From contig CAWEBZ010000002.1 in NCBI GenBank assembly GCA_963807425.1, positions 62,001 to 126,000 on the forward strand: 64,000 nucleotides of DNA. Direction: 5' to 3'. This document shows positions 29,718 to 37,899 of this stretch, one piece after another (positions within the stretch are counted from its first letter, which is position 1; every line of letters starts with the position of its first letter). The stretch is from VRUE01 sp963807425 (GTDB lineage: Bacteria; Actinomycetota; Thermoleophilia; Solirubrobacterales; 70-9). A program made the position numbers and the translations under genes. The notes under the pieces were generated by a model that ran no database searches, was not told where the DNA came from, and saw only the letters and a list, made by a program, of their open reading frames with translations.

Positions 29718-30905
29718 TCAGCTCGACGCCGCGCGAACGAGGAAGAGCGGGGTCGGGGCGGGGAAGCCCTTGAGGCTGACCTCACCGATCGGCTCGGACT
29801 CGAGGTCGTCTCGATCCCCGATTGCTTTCATCACCCGGTCGGTCACGAGCACCTCCCCCGCCTGGGCGCGGCTGACGACGCGGTGGGCGAGGTTGACGTG
29901 GGTGCCGAAGTAGTCGCCGTCGCGATAGACGGCGTTGGCACAGTGGATGCCCACCCGCGGCTGAGGACGCTGGGGGAACCGCTCCAGCAGACCGACCGCC
30001 CACTCGGTCAGCGATGCCGGCTCCGGTGAGACGACCATCACCTCGTCGCCAATCGTCTTCACGATCGTCGCTTCGGGTGGCAGGGTCGCCTCCACCGTTT
30101 CGACGAAGTTCTCGACCACGTCGAGCGCCTCGAGGTCGCCCTCCTCCTCGGTGTAGCGGGTGAACCCGGTGAGGTCGATGAAGCAGAGGGTGACCGGGAC
30201 CTGGCCAAGGTGGGTAGCGGTGTCGAGCTCGTTCTCCATGTGGCCGATCACGTCCTGCTCGAGGAAGAAACGCAAGTAGCGGGTGTGCAGGTAGTCGATC
30301 AGCGGAGATGCAAGGGGAAGGACGTCCGCTGCCAACCCGCCGATCTCCTCGGCCATCTCCAGCTCGGGAACGCCGTCGCGGATCAGCGGTTCGTGCACAT
30401 ATAGATGGAAGAGACGCACCTCAGCATCGGCGATGCGCCGCAGCGACTGCGCGTAGACGCGGACCAGCTGCAGGAAGGCGACCAGCGGAAAGCCGGCTGC
30501 GAGCACGCGGGCGCAGTGGCGCAGTGCCTGCACGTCGTGGGGGCTGAGCAGCCGCTCGCGCTCGAGCGGCGTGCCGAGGATGGCGAGGATTCGCTCGACC
30601 AGCTCAGGCTCGAGACCGGTCTCACGCGCCACCTCCTCGACGGTCGCCTGCTCTTCCGGCTGTGGGAAGAGGTCCTCGGCAAAGCCGAAGGCGAGCCTGC
30701 CCTCGCGGCCGGCCTTCTTCAGGTCCTCGAGCGAGTGCCCGCGCTCGCGCATCCGCGCGACCACCCGAGCCTGCGCGGCGGCCGCCGGAGTCCAGCGCCC
30801 CCGCCGCACCGGCACCACCTTCTCCTCCGCCCAGCGCTTGAGCGTGCTGGTCGAAACACCTGAGCGACGAGAAGCCTCACTCAGAGATATGCGCTCATCT
30901 GCCAC
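29718..30905 (-). CDS. MerR-type HTH / class III adenylate cyclase fusion
   Basis: A 395-aa protein. Residues 1-70 read as a MerR-like DNA-binding domain (SLSEASRRSGVSTSTLKRWA, then a wing RRGRW). A helical middle part (75-225) resembles the regulatory domain found in some mycobacterial cyclases. Residues 236-390 form a class III cyclase: metal Asp in FIDLTGFT (D244) and GDEV (D287), the adenine-specifying K283 and D331, and transition-state N338 and R342 in VNLAHR. Every catalytic residue is present, so ATP to cAMP is predicted. DNA binding and cyclase in one chain suggests a direct switch, but the target is unknown. It starts 29 bases before a family 1 hairpin repeat. Confidence 0.85.
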   Translation of the reverse strand: MADERISLSEASRRSGVSTSTLKRWAEEKVVPVRRGRWTPAAAAQARVVARMRERGHSLEDLKKAGREGRLAFGFAEDLFPQPEEQATVEEVARETGLEPELVERILAILGTPLERERLLSPHDVQALRHCARVLAAGFPLVAFLQLVRVYAQSLRRIADAEVRLFHLYVHEPLIRDGVPELEMAEEIGGLAADVLPLASPLIDYLHTRYLRFFLEQDVIGHMENELDTATHLGQVPVTLCFIDLTGFTRYTEEEGDLEALDVVENFVETVEATLPPEATIVKTIGDEVMVVSPEPASLTEWAVGLLERFPQRPQPRVGIHCANAVYRDGDYFGTHVNLAHRVVSRAQAGEVLVTDRVMKAIGDRDDLESEPIGEVSLKGFPAPTPLFLVRAASS

Positions 30906-30933
30906 GGCGCCCGAGGCTAACCGCTGCGGAGGA

Positions 30934-31031
30934 AGAACCAGACCCCCCTCCCCGGAGGCTTAGGGCCGACATTGCGAATTGCAGGGAACGATCTGCTGCG
31001 CAACGGCCTCCGGGGAGGGGGGTCTGGTTCT
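30934..31031 (-). repeat. hairpin repeat family 1, copy 2
   Basis: 26-bp perfect arms: 30934-30959 (agaaccagacccccctcccc then ggaggc) and 31006-31031. The 46-base loop, read on the minus strand, shares its first 18 bases (with the adjoining GGAGGC, 24 in all) with the copy at 14902-15008. Arms differ from that copy but are self-complementary. It fills the gap between glnB and the cyclase gene. Confidence 0.92.
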
Positions 31032-31040
31032 GCTACATGG

Positions 31041-31409
31041 TTAGGCCGGGAGCTCGGACTCTTCGTGCGCCTGCAGAACAGGCTCCCCGCCCTCGCCGGT
31101 GCGAATGCGGATCGCTTCCTCCACCGGCAGGACGAAGATCTTGCCGTCCCCGACCTCGCCCGTCCGGGCGTGCTTGAGGATGGTCTCGACGACCACCGGC
31201 TTGTCCTTGTCCTCGACCACGACCTCCAGCTTCAGCTTCGGCCGGACGTTGACGGTGAGGGTCGAGCCGCGGTACCGCTCGACGATTCCCTTCTGACGTC
31301 CCGAGCCCTTGGCCTCGATGATCGACAGGGAAGGGAATCCCTTGTCGAGCAACTCGGCCCTAATCGGCTCGAACGCCTCGTGGCGAATGAACGCCTCGAT
31401 CTTCTTCAT
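31041..31409 (-). CDS. glnB: nitrogen regulatory protein PII
   Basis: A 122-aa trimeric signal protein that senses ATP/ADP and 2-oxoglutarate and controls Amt and glutamine metabolism. MKKIEAFIRHEAFEPIRAEL opens the fold; T-loop residues 37-55 contain GRQKGIVERYRGSTLTV; the C-terminal segment GEVGDGKIFVLPVEEAIRIR is the second PII signature. Tyr46 is present but the residue equivalent to Tyr51 of E. coli GlnB, the nucleotidylation site, is Leu51. It therefore cannot be uridylylated or adenylylated there. It follows amt by 13 bases, as amtB-glnK pairs do. Confidence 0.95.
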   Translation of the reverse strand: MKKIEAFIRHEAFEPIRAELLDKGFPSLSIIEAKGSGRQKGIVERYRGSTLTVNVRPKLKLEVVVEDKDKPVVVETILKHARTGEVGDGKIFVLPVEEAIRIRTGEGGEPVLQAHEESELPA

Positions 31410-31422
31410 GCGCTCAACCCTC

Positions 31423-32919
31423 CTATCGGGTCTCAGTAGCTGTCATTTGGGCCGGTGCCGGCACGGGCGGCGCGGCTGCCCCCGCCCCCATCGTGCTCGG
31501 CAATCCCGTCGAGTACTCCGGCTGCGGGATGAACTGCTCCGGATAGCCGTACATGCCGTGCGAGCTGATGTCGAGGCCGGCTTCCTCCTCCTCGTCGGAT
31601 ACGCGGAGCCCGATCGTCGACTTGATGATCGCGAACGTGGTGATCGAGATCGCGAAGACGACGACGAAGGTGAAGAGGACCGCCAGCGCCTGGACCCCCA
31701 GCTGCCCGAAGGCCGTGCTGAGCGAGGCGTCGCCGAAGATGCCGTACCAGACGCCCGATCCGGCCCCTTCGAGGACCAGCCGCGGCGAGGCGAATATGCC
31801 GACCGCCAGAGTGCCCCAGATTCCCGCCAGGCCGTGGGCGGAGAGAGCACCGACCGGATCGTCGAGCAGCCTGTCGATCGACAGCACCGCGTATACGACG
31901 ATCAGGCCGGCGATGAAGCCGATGATCGGCGCCGCCCAGAACTCGACGAAGCCCGACGGAGCGGTGATGCCGACAAGGCCGGCGATCGCGCCGTTGCCCG
32001 CCATGCCGACGTCGAGCGAACGGCTCTTCGCGTAGACGGCCAGAGAGGCACCGATCACACCGGCTGCCGCGGCGAGCTGCGTGTTGAGCATCACCTCGCC
32101 GAAGAACGAGCCGGAGGTTTCGAAAGTCGAGCCTCCGTTGAAGCCGAACCAGCCGATCCAGAGGATGATCACGCCGAGGCCGACCAGCGGCATCGAGTGC
32201 CCGGGGATGACCCGTGGCTTGCCGCTCGCGTCGTACTTCCCCTTGCGGGCGCCGAGCAAGAGCAGCGCCGCAAGAGCGCCGACCGCACCGGTGAGGTGGA
32301 CCACCGATGAGCCGGCGAAGTCCATCACCGGCTTGCCGCCGATGTCGGAGAGCAGGCCCCCGCCCCAGACCGCGTGCGCGATCAGCGGGTAGATCACGGC
32401 GCCGAAGACGATCGCGTAGATCACGTAGGCGCCGAACTTGATCCGCTCCAGGGTGGTGCCCCAAACGATCGCCAGGGAAACGGCACAGAAGGCGAGCCCG
32501 AAGAGCATCAGCATCGCGTCGGAGCCAGCCACGTTGAACGCTTCTTCGCCACTGCCGATCACCTGATCGAAGTGGAAGAAGAAACCCGTGTCTCCGAAGA
32601 ACTCGTTGCCGCCTCCTTCGGCTACCCCGTAGCCGATCGCCCACCAGGCGATCGTCACGATCCCCAGGTTGACGAGGATCTTGGCGACCCCGGTGCCGGC
32701 GTTCTTCTGTCTCGAGAAGCCGATCTCGAGGAACATGAAGCCCGCCTGCATCAGGAAGACCAGCGCGGTCGCAACCGCGACCCAGACCATGTCTAGCTCG
32801 AGAGCCTTTTCCTCCAGTGTGCCGGCGACTTCGCCGACGGTCGCTGCCGATGCCGCCGCTGGCAGCACCAAGGCCGCGACTGCCGCAAAGATCACGGCGA
32901 GGCCCATCTTCTTTCTCAT
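31423..32919 (-). CDS. amt: ammonium transporter
   Basis: Conducts ammonium across the membrane as a trimer. ATG 32919 is preceded by AGGAGGGAG at good spacing and gives 498 aa. A cleavable-looking signal segment (about 1-26, ending AAASAA) is followed by 11 helices. The twin pore histidines sit in SSVVHLTGAVGAL and LSAHGLAGIWGTL; the outer-gate segment AGFMFLEIGFSRQKNAGT is also clear. The C-terminal cytoplasmic tail is long (about 65 residues) with GLDISSHGMYGYPEQF, the PII-interaction region. Paired with glnB, so gated by PII. Confidence 0.96.
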   Translation of the reverse strand: MRKKMGLAVIFAAVAALVLPAAASAATVGEVAGTLEEKALELDMVWVAVATALVFLMQAGFMFLEIGFSRQKNAGTGVAKILVNLGIVTIAWWAIGYGVAEGGGNEFFGDTGFFFHFDQVIGSGEEAFNVAGSDAMLMLFGLAFCAVSLAIVWGTTLERIKFGAYVIYAIVFGAVIYPLIAHAVWGGGLLSDIGGKPVMDFAGSSVVHLTGAVGALAALLLLGARKGKYDASGKPRVIPGHSMPLVGLGVIILWIGWFGFNGGSTFETSGSFFGEVMLNTQLAAAAGVIGASLAVYAKSRSLDVGMAGNGAIAGLVGITAPSGFVEFWAAPIIGFIAGLIVVYAVLSIDRLLDDPVGALSAHGLAGIWGTLAVGIFASPRLVLEGAGSGVWYGIFGDASLSTAFGQLGVQALAVLFTFVVVFAISITTFAIIKSTIGLRVSDEEEEAGLDISSHGMYGYPEQFIPQPEYSTGLPSTMGAGAAAPPVPAPAQMTATETR

Positions 32920-33088
32920 CGAAAACTCCCTCCTAGCCCGACGGAGCACGCCCCGGCGGTCGCGGTTTGGACATCGAAGCCAAGGTATGGACGGGCCGGC
33001 GGGCTGTGTTTAGACGGCTGGAGGAAATCCGGGCGGAGGGATTCTCACGAGTGTCAACGCCAATCCCGACTCCACAGCTCGGATTCGG

Positions 33089-33122
33089 TTAGGGTGGCCT
33101 TTCTGTCATTAGGGAGCCCTAA
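33089..33122 (+). promoter_or_regulatory. tandem DtxR/IdeR-like iron boxes upstream of the efe genes
   Basis: TTAGGG-AG-CCCTAA (33109-33122) is a perfect 6+6 palindrome; a second, weaker half-matching copy TTAGGGTGGCCT is at 33089-33100, spaced 20 bases. Both resemble the TTAGGTTAGSCTAACCTAA iron-box consensus. They lie 34-67 bases before the lipoprotein ATG, where iron-bound repressor would block transcription. Confidence 0.65.
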
Positions 33123-33155
33123 GTAGGCTTCTTCCATGAGGAGGCACTCAGCTAG

Positions 33156-34247
33156 ATGAAGTCGAGAGCAAACTTTGCGGTCGTCGTCGCGGCGTTGGCG
33201 CTGGCGACCCCGGTCGCCGCGGGCTGCGGCGACAGCGGCGACAGCGAGGAGACCGTCACCACCACCAGCGCGCAGCTCGCGCCCGTCAAGGGCTACCTGA
33301 CCGACCACTCGGCCGAACTGGTCGATCAGGTTGGCGTGCTGCAGGAGAACGCCGACGAGTACTACGCGCTGGCCGAGTCGGTCGACTTCGACTACGAGCG
33401 GCTGCTCGACGAGCACGGCGACGAAGTCGCTGAAATCCTCGCCGACTCCAAGGATGCCTTCGTCACCGCCAATCCCGCCTACGAGGAGATGGAGGGGATC
33501 GTCGCCGGCGTGCCGAGGCTGGCTCAGTACGACGTCGACATCGACGCCGGCTCGGACGCCTCCACCCCCGAAGACGCAGTCTCCTTCAGCCTCACGACCC
33601 CCGACGGCAAGCAGCTGAAGCAGCCAGGCAACCTCTTCTTCCTCACCGAGACGGCGCTCTACGGCACCAACCCGGACCTACAGGCGAAGGGCGTCGAGGC
33701 CGACGTCAACGGCAACGGGAAGGTCGAGTTCGGCGAGGGCCTGCCCGACGCCAACGTCTACAAGGCGACGCTCGACGAATTCGAACAGCAGGCGAAGAAC
33801 CTCGATGCCGACGCGCAGGAGTTCGAACCGACGCCATCCGATGCGCTGACCTCGATCGTCGTCATGACCCCGACCATGAGTGAGTACTTCGAGGCATGGA
33901 AGAACTCCCGCTTCATCGCCGGGGAGGACGCCGAGGAACTCGGCTTCGTGGCGACGTCGCGACTCTCCGACATCGCCGACATCCTCGGCGGGATCCTCGT
34001 CACCTATGACGGGATTGAACCGATGATCGCCGAGGAGAACCCGCAGCAGGCGAAGCAGACTAGGAAGGAGCTGCAGAACCTGGTCGACTTCGCCGCCGAC
34101 CTGCGCGACCGCGAGGCCGAAGGCGAGCAGTTCACCGCCAAGCAGGCCGATGCCCTCGGCGCCCAGGCCCAGGCCCAGGCGGAGGCAATTGCCGGCCAGG
34201 TGACCCAGGTCGCCAAGCAACTCGACGTCGAACTGCAGGAAGGGTAA
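33156..34247 (+). CDS. EfeO/EfeM-like lipoprotein of a ferrous/ferric iron uptake system
   Basis: A 363-aa secreted protein with GAGGAGG ahead of ATG 33156. The signal peptide ends in a lipobox (VAAGC, Cys24), so it is anchored outside the membrane. The mature part is helical and rich in Asp and Glu; it ends with a long Ala/Gln coiled coil. A canonical EF-hand-like loop DVNGNGKVEFGE lies near residue 178. I do not see the HxxE motif of imelysin EfeO clearly, so the family call rests on context: it directly precedes an FTR1 permease and iron boxes. It probably captures iron for FTR1. Confidence 0.6.
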   Translation: MKSRANFAVVVAALALATPVAAGCGDSGDSEETVTTTSAQLAPVKGYLTDHSAELVDQVGVLQENADEYYALAESVDFDYERLLDEHGDEVAEILADSKDAFVTANPAYEEMEGIVAGVPRLAQYDVDIDAGSDASTPEDAVSFSLTTPDGKQLKQPGNLFFLTETALYGTNPDLQAKGVEADVNGNGKVEFGEGLPDANVYKATLDEFEQQAKNLDADAQEFEPTPSDALTSIVVMTPTMSEYFEAWKNSRFIAGEDAEELGFVATSRLSDIADILGGILVTYDGIEPMIAEENPQQAKQTRKELQNLVDFAADLRDREAEGEQFTAKQADALGAQAQAQAEAIAGQVTQVAKQLDVELQEG

Positions 34248-34326
34248 GGCGAGGCCGGTCAGGGAAGGACGCCTACAGCCGCAGCCCCCCTGGGCCAAAC
34301 GAGCCGCCATCGCGATCCTCTTCGCG

Positions 34327-36750
34327 ATGGCGGCCTTGCTGCTGGCTGCCCCGCCGAGCGGAGCCGAGCCGCCCTGGCAGGCAGCCGATGCAATCCGTGC
34401 TGACCTTGCCGAAGCACAAACCCGGCTGCTCTTCGACGAAGGGACCGCGAGCTCGATCGCCGCGGCCGAAGCGAGCCTGCGTGGCCCGCTTCGCCGTGGC
34501 CTCGCCGCCAATGCCGCCGGCGAGCTGGCCGAAGTCGAGTCCTCGCTGGCCGCTGCACGCCGCGCCGGTGCCGCCCGCGACGAAGTCGGCCTGGCAGCGG
34601 CCCGCGGCCGGATCCTCGCCGCGCTGCGCCGTGGCGCCCTCGCTGTGGTGGTCGCCGCTGCACACCGCGGCGACGCCGCTGAAGCGCGCGCCTGGCTACA
34701 GATTCGGGAGTTCCGCCAAACCACCCGCTTCACGCGGCCGGGTGTCGACGCAACCGCGGCGGTAGAGGAACTAGCCAGCGGTGCAGGCTCGCCGCCGCAG
34801 ACGGTGGTGCAGATCGAAAAGGACCTGCTCGACGCCTTCCAGGCAAGGCTCTTCACCGATCTCGACGAAGCAGCACAGGCAGCCGAGCGCGGCTTCGACG
34901 GTCGCTTCGCGGAAACCACGGCGATCGTCCATGGCTACTGGCTGGCGATCGCCGGCGAGTACGGGGAACAGCGCGGCGACACCCAGCAACGTGCCGCCGG
35001 CCGCGACTTCACTGCCCTCGCGGCGGCTGGGGCTGCAGCCAACAGAGCGCGCTTCGAGACCGCGCGCAAGCGGGTCGAAGCGGACCTCGAGGGCTTCACC
35101 GCAGCGCCGCTGACCCCCGACGAGGAGGTCAACCGGGCCAGCCAGCTGACCCGCTTCCTCGATCTCGTCCCCAAGGAGTACGACAAGGGCACCAGTGACG
35201 GCCGGGTGACGATCCCCTTCGAGGTGCAGGAGGCGGTCGCCTTCATGGACGGAGTCGAAGCGGCCTTCTCGGACCTCGAGCCGGTCCTCCTCGAGCGCGA
35301 CCGGGCGGCAGTCGAGCAGATCAAGTCCGCCTATGCCGAGCTGCGCGACGACGTCGATAACGCCCAGCAGAACGTCAGCGTCGCCCCTCAGGAGGAGCTC
35401 GACGCGGCTCGCGACCGAGCTGCCGAGACCTTCGAAAGGATCGCGCCGAAGGAGTGGACAGAACCGAGCGACGAAGCCGACTACGAACTCGTCGACATCT
35501 CCCTCGACCAGCTGGAAGCAGCTGCCGGGGCGGGGCGCTACCAGGAGGCCGAGCAGGCGCGGCTCGCCGCCTACGGCTTCTTCGAGTTCGGCCCAGAGCT
35601 GAAGCTGCGCGCCTTCGACCCCCAGCTGGCGCTCGAGATCGAGGGCCTGATCTGGTACGGCGCCAACGGCGATGCCGGCCTCGCCAGTCTCGTCGCCCGC
35701 GACGCCCCGCTGACCGAGATCCGCGAGACGCGGCTCGACCTCGACGAAAAGCTGGCCGACGCCAGAGCTCTGACCGGCGACGGCGCCAGCGCGACGACGG
35801 CAATCACCAACTCGGCGCTGATCGTCTTCCGCGAGGGCCTCGAGGCGATCCTGATCCTCGCCGCGATCACCGCCAGCATGATCGGCCCACGGGCCCCCCT
35901 GCGCCGGCCGATCTACCGTGGCGCTCTGCTCGCGCTTCCGGCCAGCGTGCTGATGTTCGTCCTCGCGCTGCTGCTGCTCGACTCGCTCTCACAGTACGGC
36001 GAGAAGCTCGAGGCGGTGGTCGGCGTGGTCGCGATCGGGGTGCTCTTGCTGGTCATGAACTGGTTTTTCCACCGGGTCTACTGGACCGAGTGGATCAAGG
36101 GCCACCGCGATCGCGGCAAGGCGCTGACCGGGGCGGCGCTGACCGCCGGCGCGGGCGCGGCCACCGTGGTCGGGCTCTACACCCTCGGCTTCACCAGTGT
36201 CTTCCGCGAGGGCTTCGAGACCGTCCTCTTCCTGCAGGCGCTGCAGCTCAGCTCCGGTACCGGCGTCGTCCTCGCCGGCGTCTCGCTGGGCCTGGCGATC
36301 ACCGCTGTCGTCGGCGCCCTCACCTTCGCCCTCGAGCGCAAGCTCCCGTACAAGAAGATGCTGATCGCGACCGGCATGCTGATCGCCCTCGTCCTGGTCG
36401 TCCTCGTCGGCAACACGGCGCGGACCATGCAGGGGGTCGGCTGGCTCTCGATCCATCCGGTCGACATCGACCTGCCGCTGTGGATGGGGACCTGGCTTGG
36501 CGTCTACCCGACCGTGGAGACGCTGGTCGCGCAACTAGTCGCCTTCTGCTTCGTGATCGGCAGCTACTTCGCGGCTGAGTGGATGCGCAAACGCGACCTG
36601 CGCCGGGCGATCGAAGCTCACGAGGGGTCGCTGGCGTCCGCTCCCGAGCCCCAGCCGAATGGAACCAGCGCGGCAAACGGCAAGCAGGGCGCAATAGGGT
36701 CGGATCAGGATGCCGTCCCGACTCCGCCCCACAGCCTCAGTCGCCGCTGA
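34327..36750 (+). CDS. FTR1-family iron permease with large N-terminal extracytoplasmic domain
   Basis: An 807-aa protein. Residues about 1-490 are helical and extracytoplasmic; residues 495-760 are the FTR1 permease with seven helices and the two iron-binding REGxE motifs, FREGLEAILI (about 502) and FREGFETVLF (about 623). Iron entry as in EfeU/Ftr1p is expected. The annotated ATG leaves a very short signal sequence (MAALLLAAPPSGA). The in-frame sequence upstream reads KRAAIAILFA, a better signal peptide, but contains no ATG/GTG/TTG/CTG back to the previous gene, so the start is uncertain. No EfeB peroxidase gene follows. Confidence 0.88.
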   Translation: MAALLLAAPPSGAEPPWQAADAIRADLAEAQTRLLFDEGTASSIAAAEASLRGPLRRGLAANAAGELAEVESSLAAARRAGAARDEVGLAAARGRILAALRRGALAVVVAAAHRGDAAEARAWLQIREFRQTTRFTRPGVDATAAVEELASGAGSPPQTVVQIEKDLLDAFQARLFTDLDEAAQAAERGFDGRFAETTAIVHGYWLAIAGEYGEQRGDTQQRAAGRDFTALAAAGAAANRARFETARKRVEADLEGFTAAPLTPDEEVNRASQLTRFLDLVPKEYDKGTSDGRVTIPFEVQEAVAFMDGVEAAFSDLEPVLLERDRAAVEQIKSAYAELRDDVDNAQQNVSVAPQEELDAARDRAAETFERIAPKEWTEPSDEADYELVDISLDQLEAAAGAGRYQEAEQARLAAYGFFEFGPELKLRAFDPQLALEIEGLIWYGANGDAGLASLVARDAPLTEIRETRLDLDEKLADARALTGDGASATTAITNSALIVFREGLEAILILAAITASMIGPRAPLRRPIYRGALLALPASVLMFVLALLLLDSLSQYGEKLEAVVGVVAIGVLLLVMNWFFHRVYWTEWIKGHRDRGKALTGAALTAGAGAATVVGLYTLGFTSVFREGFETVLFLQALQLSSGTGVVLAGVSLGLAITAVVGALTFALERKLPYKKMLIATGMLIALVLVVLVGNTARTMQGVGWLSIHPVDIDLPLWMGTWLGVYPTVETLVAQLVAFCFVIGSYFAAEWMRKRDLRRAIEAHEGSLASAPEPQPNGTSAANGKQGAIGSDQDAVPTPPHSLSRR

Positions 36751-37345
36751 CGCAATCCTTGTCGGCGATCCCGGCCGGGCGCTGATGCTGGCGCAGGAGC
36801 TGCTGGAGAAACCGAAGATGAGCAACCACGCCCGCGGGCTGTGGGGCTACTCGGGCGAGACGACCGAGGGAGATCCGTTGACGATTCAGTCGACCGGGAT
36901 GGGAGGACCGAGCGCGGCGATCGTCCTTTCCGACCTCGCCGAGCTGGGGGTGCGGCGGGCGATCAGGATCGGGACCTGCGTCGCGATCGACCCGGGCTGC
37001 GCGCTGGGCGAGCTGCTGGTCGCGATCGAGAGCCACAAGGGAGAGAAGAGGTTCTCCCCGGATCCCGAGCTGACGAAGGCGCTCGAGCTCGAGCTGAGCG
37101 GTACCGGCAGGACCGCGGCAGTTGCCAGCGTCGACGAGATCGGCGATCTTGCGCAGCCCAGCCACGGATCCGTGCGGGATCTCCAAACCGCGACCGTGTT
37201 GGGGCGTGGACGAGACCACGGCCTCGCTGTAGCGGTGGCTCTGATCGTCGAGGAAACAACCGCTGGCGAACGGATCGCCGACGAGGTGCTGGAAGAGGTG
37301 GCAAAGCTGGCGGGAAGAGCCGCCAGCCGCATACTCTCAGCCTAA
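36710..37345 (+). CDS. nucleoside phosphorylase-like protein (PNP/UDP family)
   Basis: A 211-aa protein, shorter than typical members (about 235-250). It has the phosphate-binding start ILVGDPGRALMLAQELLE, MSNHARGLWGYSGE, the STGMGGPSAAIVLSDLAELG core and RIGTCVAIDPG. The usual purine-site segment (MEME...) is replaced by VRDLQTATVLGRG, so the nucleoside-binding Glu is not evident. It may have an altered substrate or act as a binding protein. The gene overlaps the FTR1 end by 41 bases and could be cotranscribed with it. Confidence 0.7.
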   Translation: MPSRLRPTASVAADAILVGDPGRALMLAQELLEKPKMSNHARGLWGYSGETTEGDPLTIQSTGMGGPSAAIVLSDLAELGVRRAIRIGTCVAIDPGCALGELLVAIESHKGEKRFSPDPELTKALELELSGTGRTAAVASVDEIGDLAQPSHGSVRDLQTATVLGRGRDHGLAVAVALIVEETTAGERIADEVLEEVAKLAGRAASRILSA

Positions 37346-37354
37346 GGTCGAGGG

Positions 37355-37690
37355 TTAGTCTTGTGCCTCGACTGGCATTTTCCGCCGAAGTTCGCCGATG
37401 TCTCGGGCGATCCGGTCGACCTGGTCCTCGACCTCTTCGAGGCGCTGCGAAAGCGAGCGCAAGCGTCGCTCCAGCCGTTCGACGTCCCCCGCTGAAGGGA
37501 GGTTGAGCGCCGCCATCGCAGCATGCTGGGCCTCCTGGGCCTTCTCGCGGGCACCGAAGGCCGCCGCGAGCGCGCTCTCGAGCACCTGGCTGTCGAGCAG
37601 GGCCTGGGCGAACTCGCCGATCGCCTGCTCGCTGCGGGCCCGCAGCCCGTCCTCGTCATGCTCGAATCCATTCCCGGGTTCAGAGGTCAT
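37355..37690 (-). CDS. small coiled-coil protein
   Basis: A 111-aa acidic protein with no signal or membrane segment. Residues about 15-60 form an Ala-rich helix (AIGEFAQALLDSQVLESALA) and residues 68-105 a Leu/Arg heptad coiled coil (LERRLRSLSQRLEEVEDQVD). The layout recalls granule- or polymer-associated phasin-like proteins, but there is no defining motif and no PHA genes nearby. It is convergent with the phosphorylase-like gene, 9 bases apart. Confidence 0.55.
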   Translation of the reverse strand: MTSEPGNGFEHDEDGLRARSEQAIGEFAQALLDSQVLESALAAAFGAREKAQEAQHAAMAALNLPSAGDVERLERRLRSLSQRLEEVEDQVDRIARDIGELRRKMPVEAQD

Positions 37691-37899
37691 TTACGGGAGC
37701 TTAACCGGGCGCATCCGGCTCGCCTGAAATCCTCCCGCGCTGCAGGCATGAGACCGCTATTGATTAAGGCCTTGTTGGGGGGACTCGTCACCCGTTGCGC
37801 GCCTCCAGACAAGCAAGTAGCTTGGGCGGGCCTGCTGCACGGGGGAGAGGGCGGACTGGGCTGCACGATGCGTGACAGCAGGTATAGAGGCGCCGTCGA

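Noticed and set aside
37691..37899. c-di-AMP (ydaO-type) riboswitch upstream of the cell-wall hydrolase
   Set aside because: Expected from context, but I do not see the GGGGUGAAUCC-like and other conserved blocks of that class in these 209 bases.
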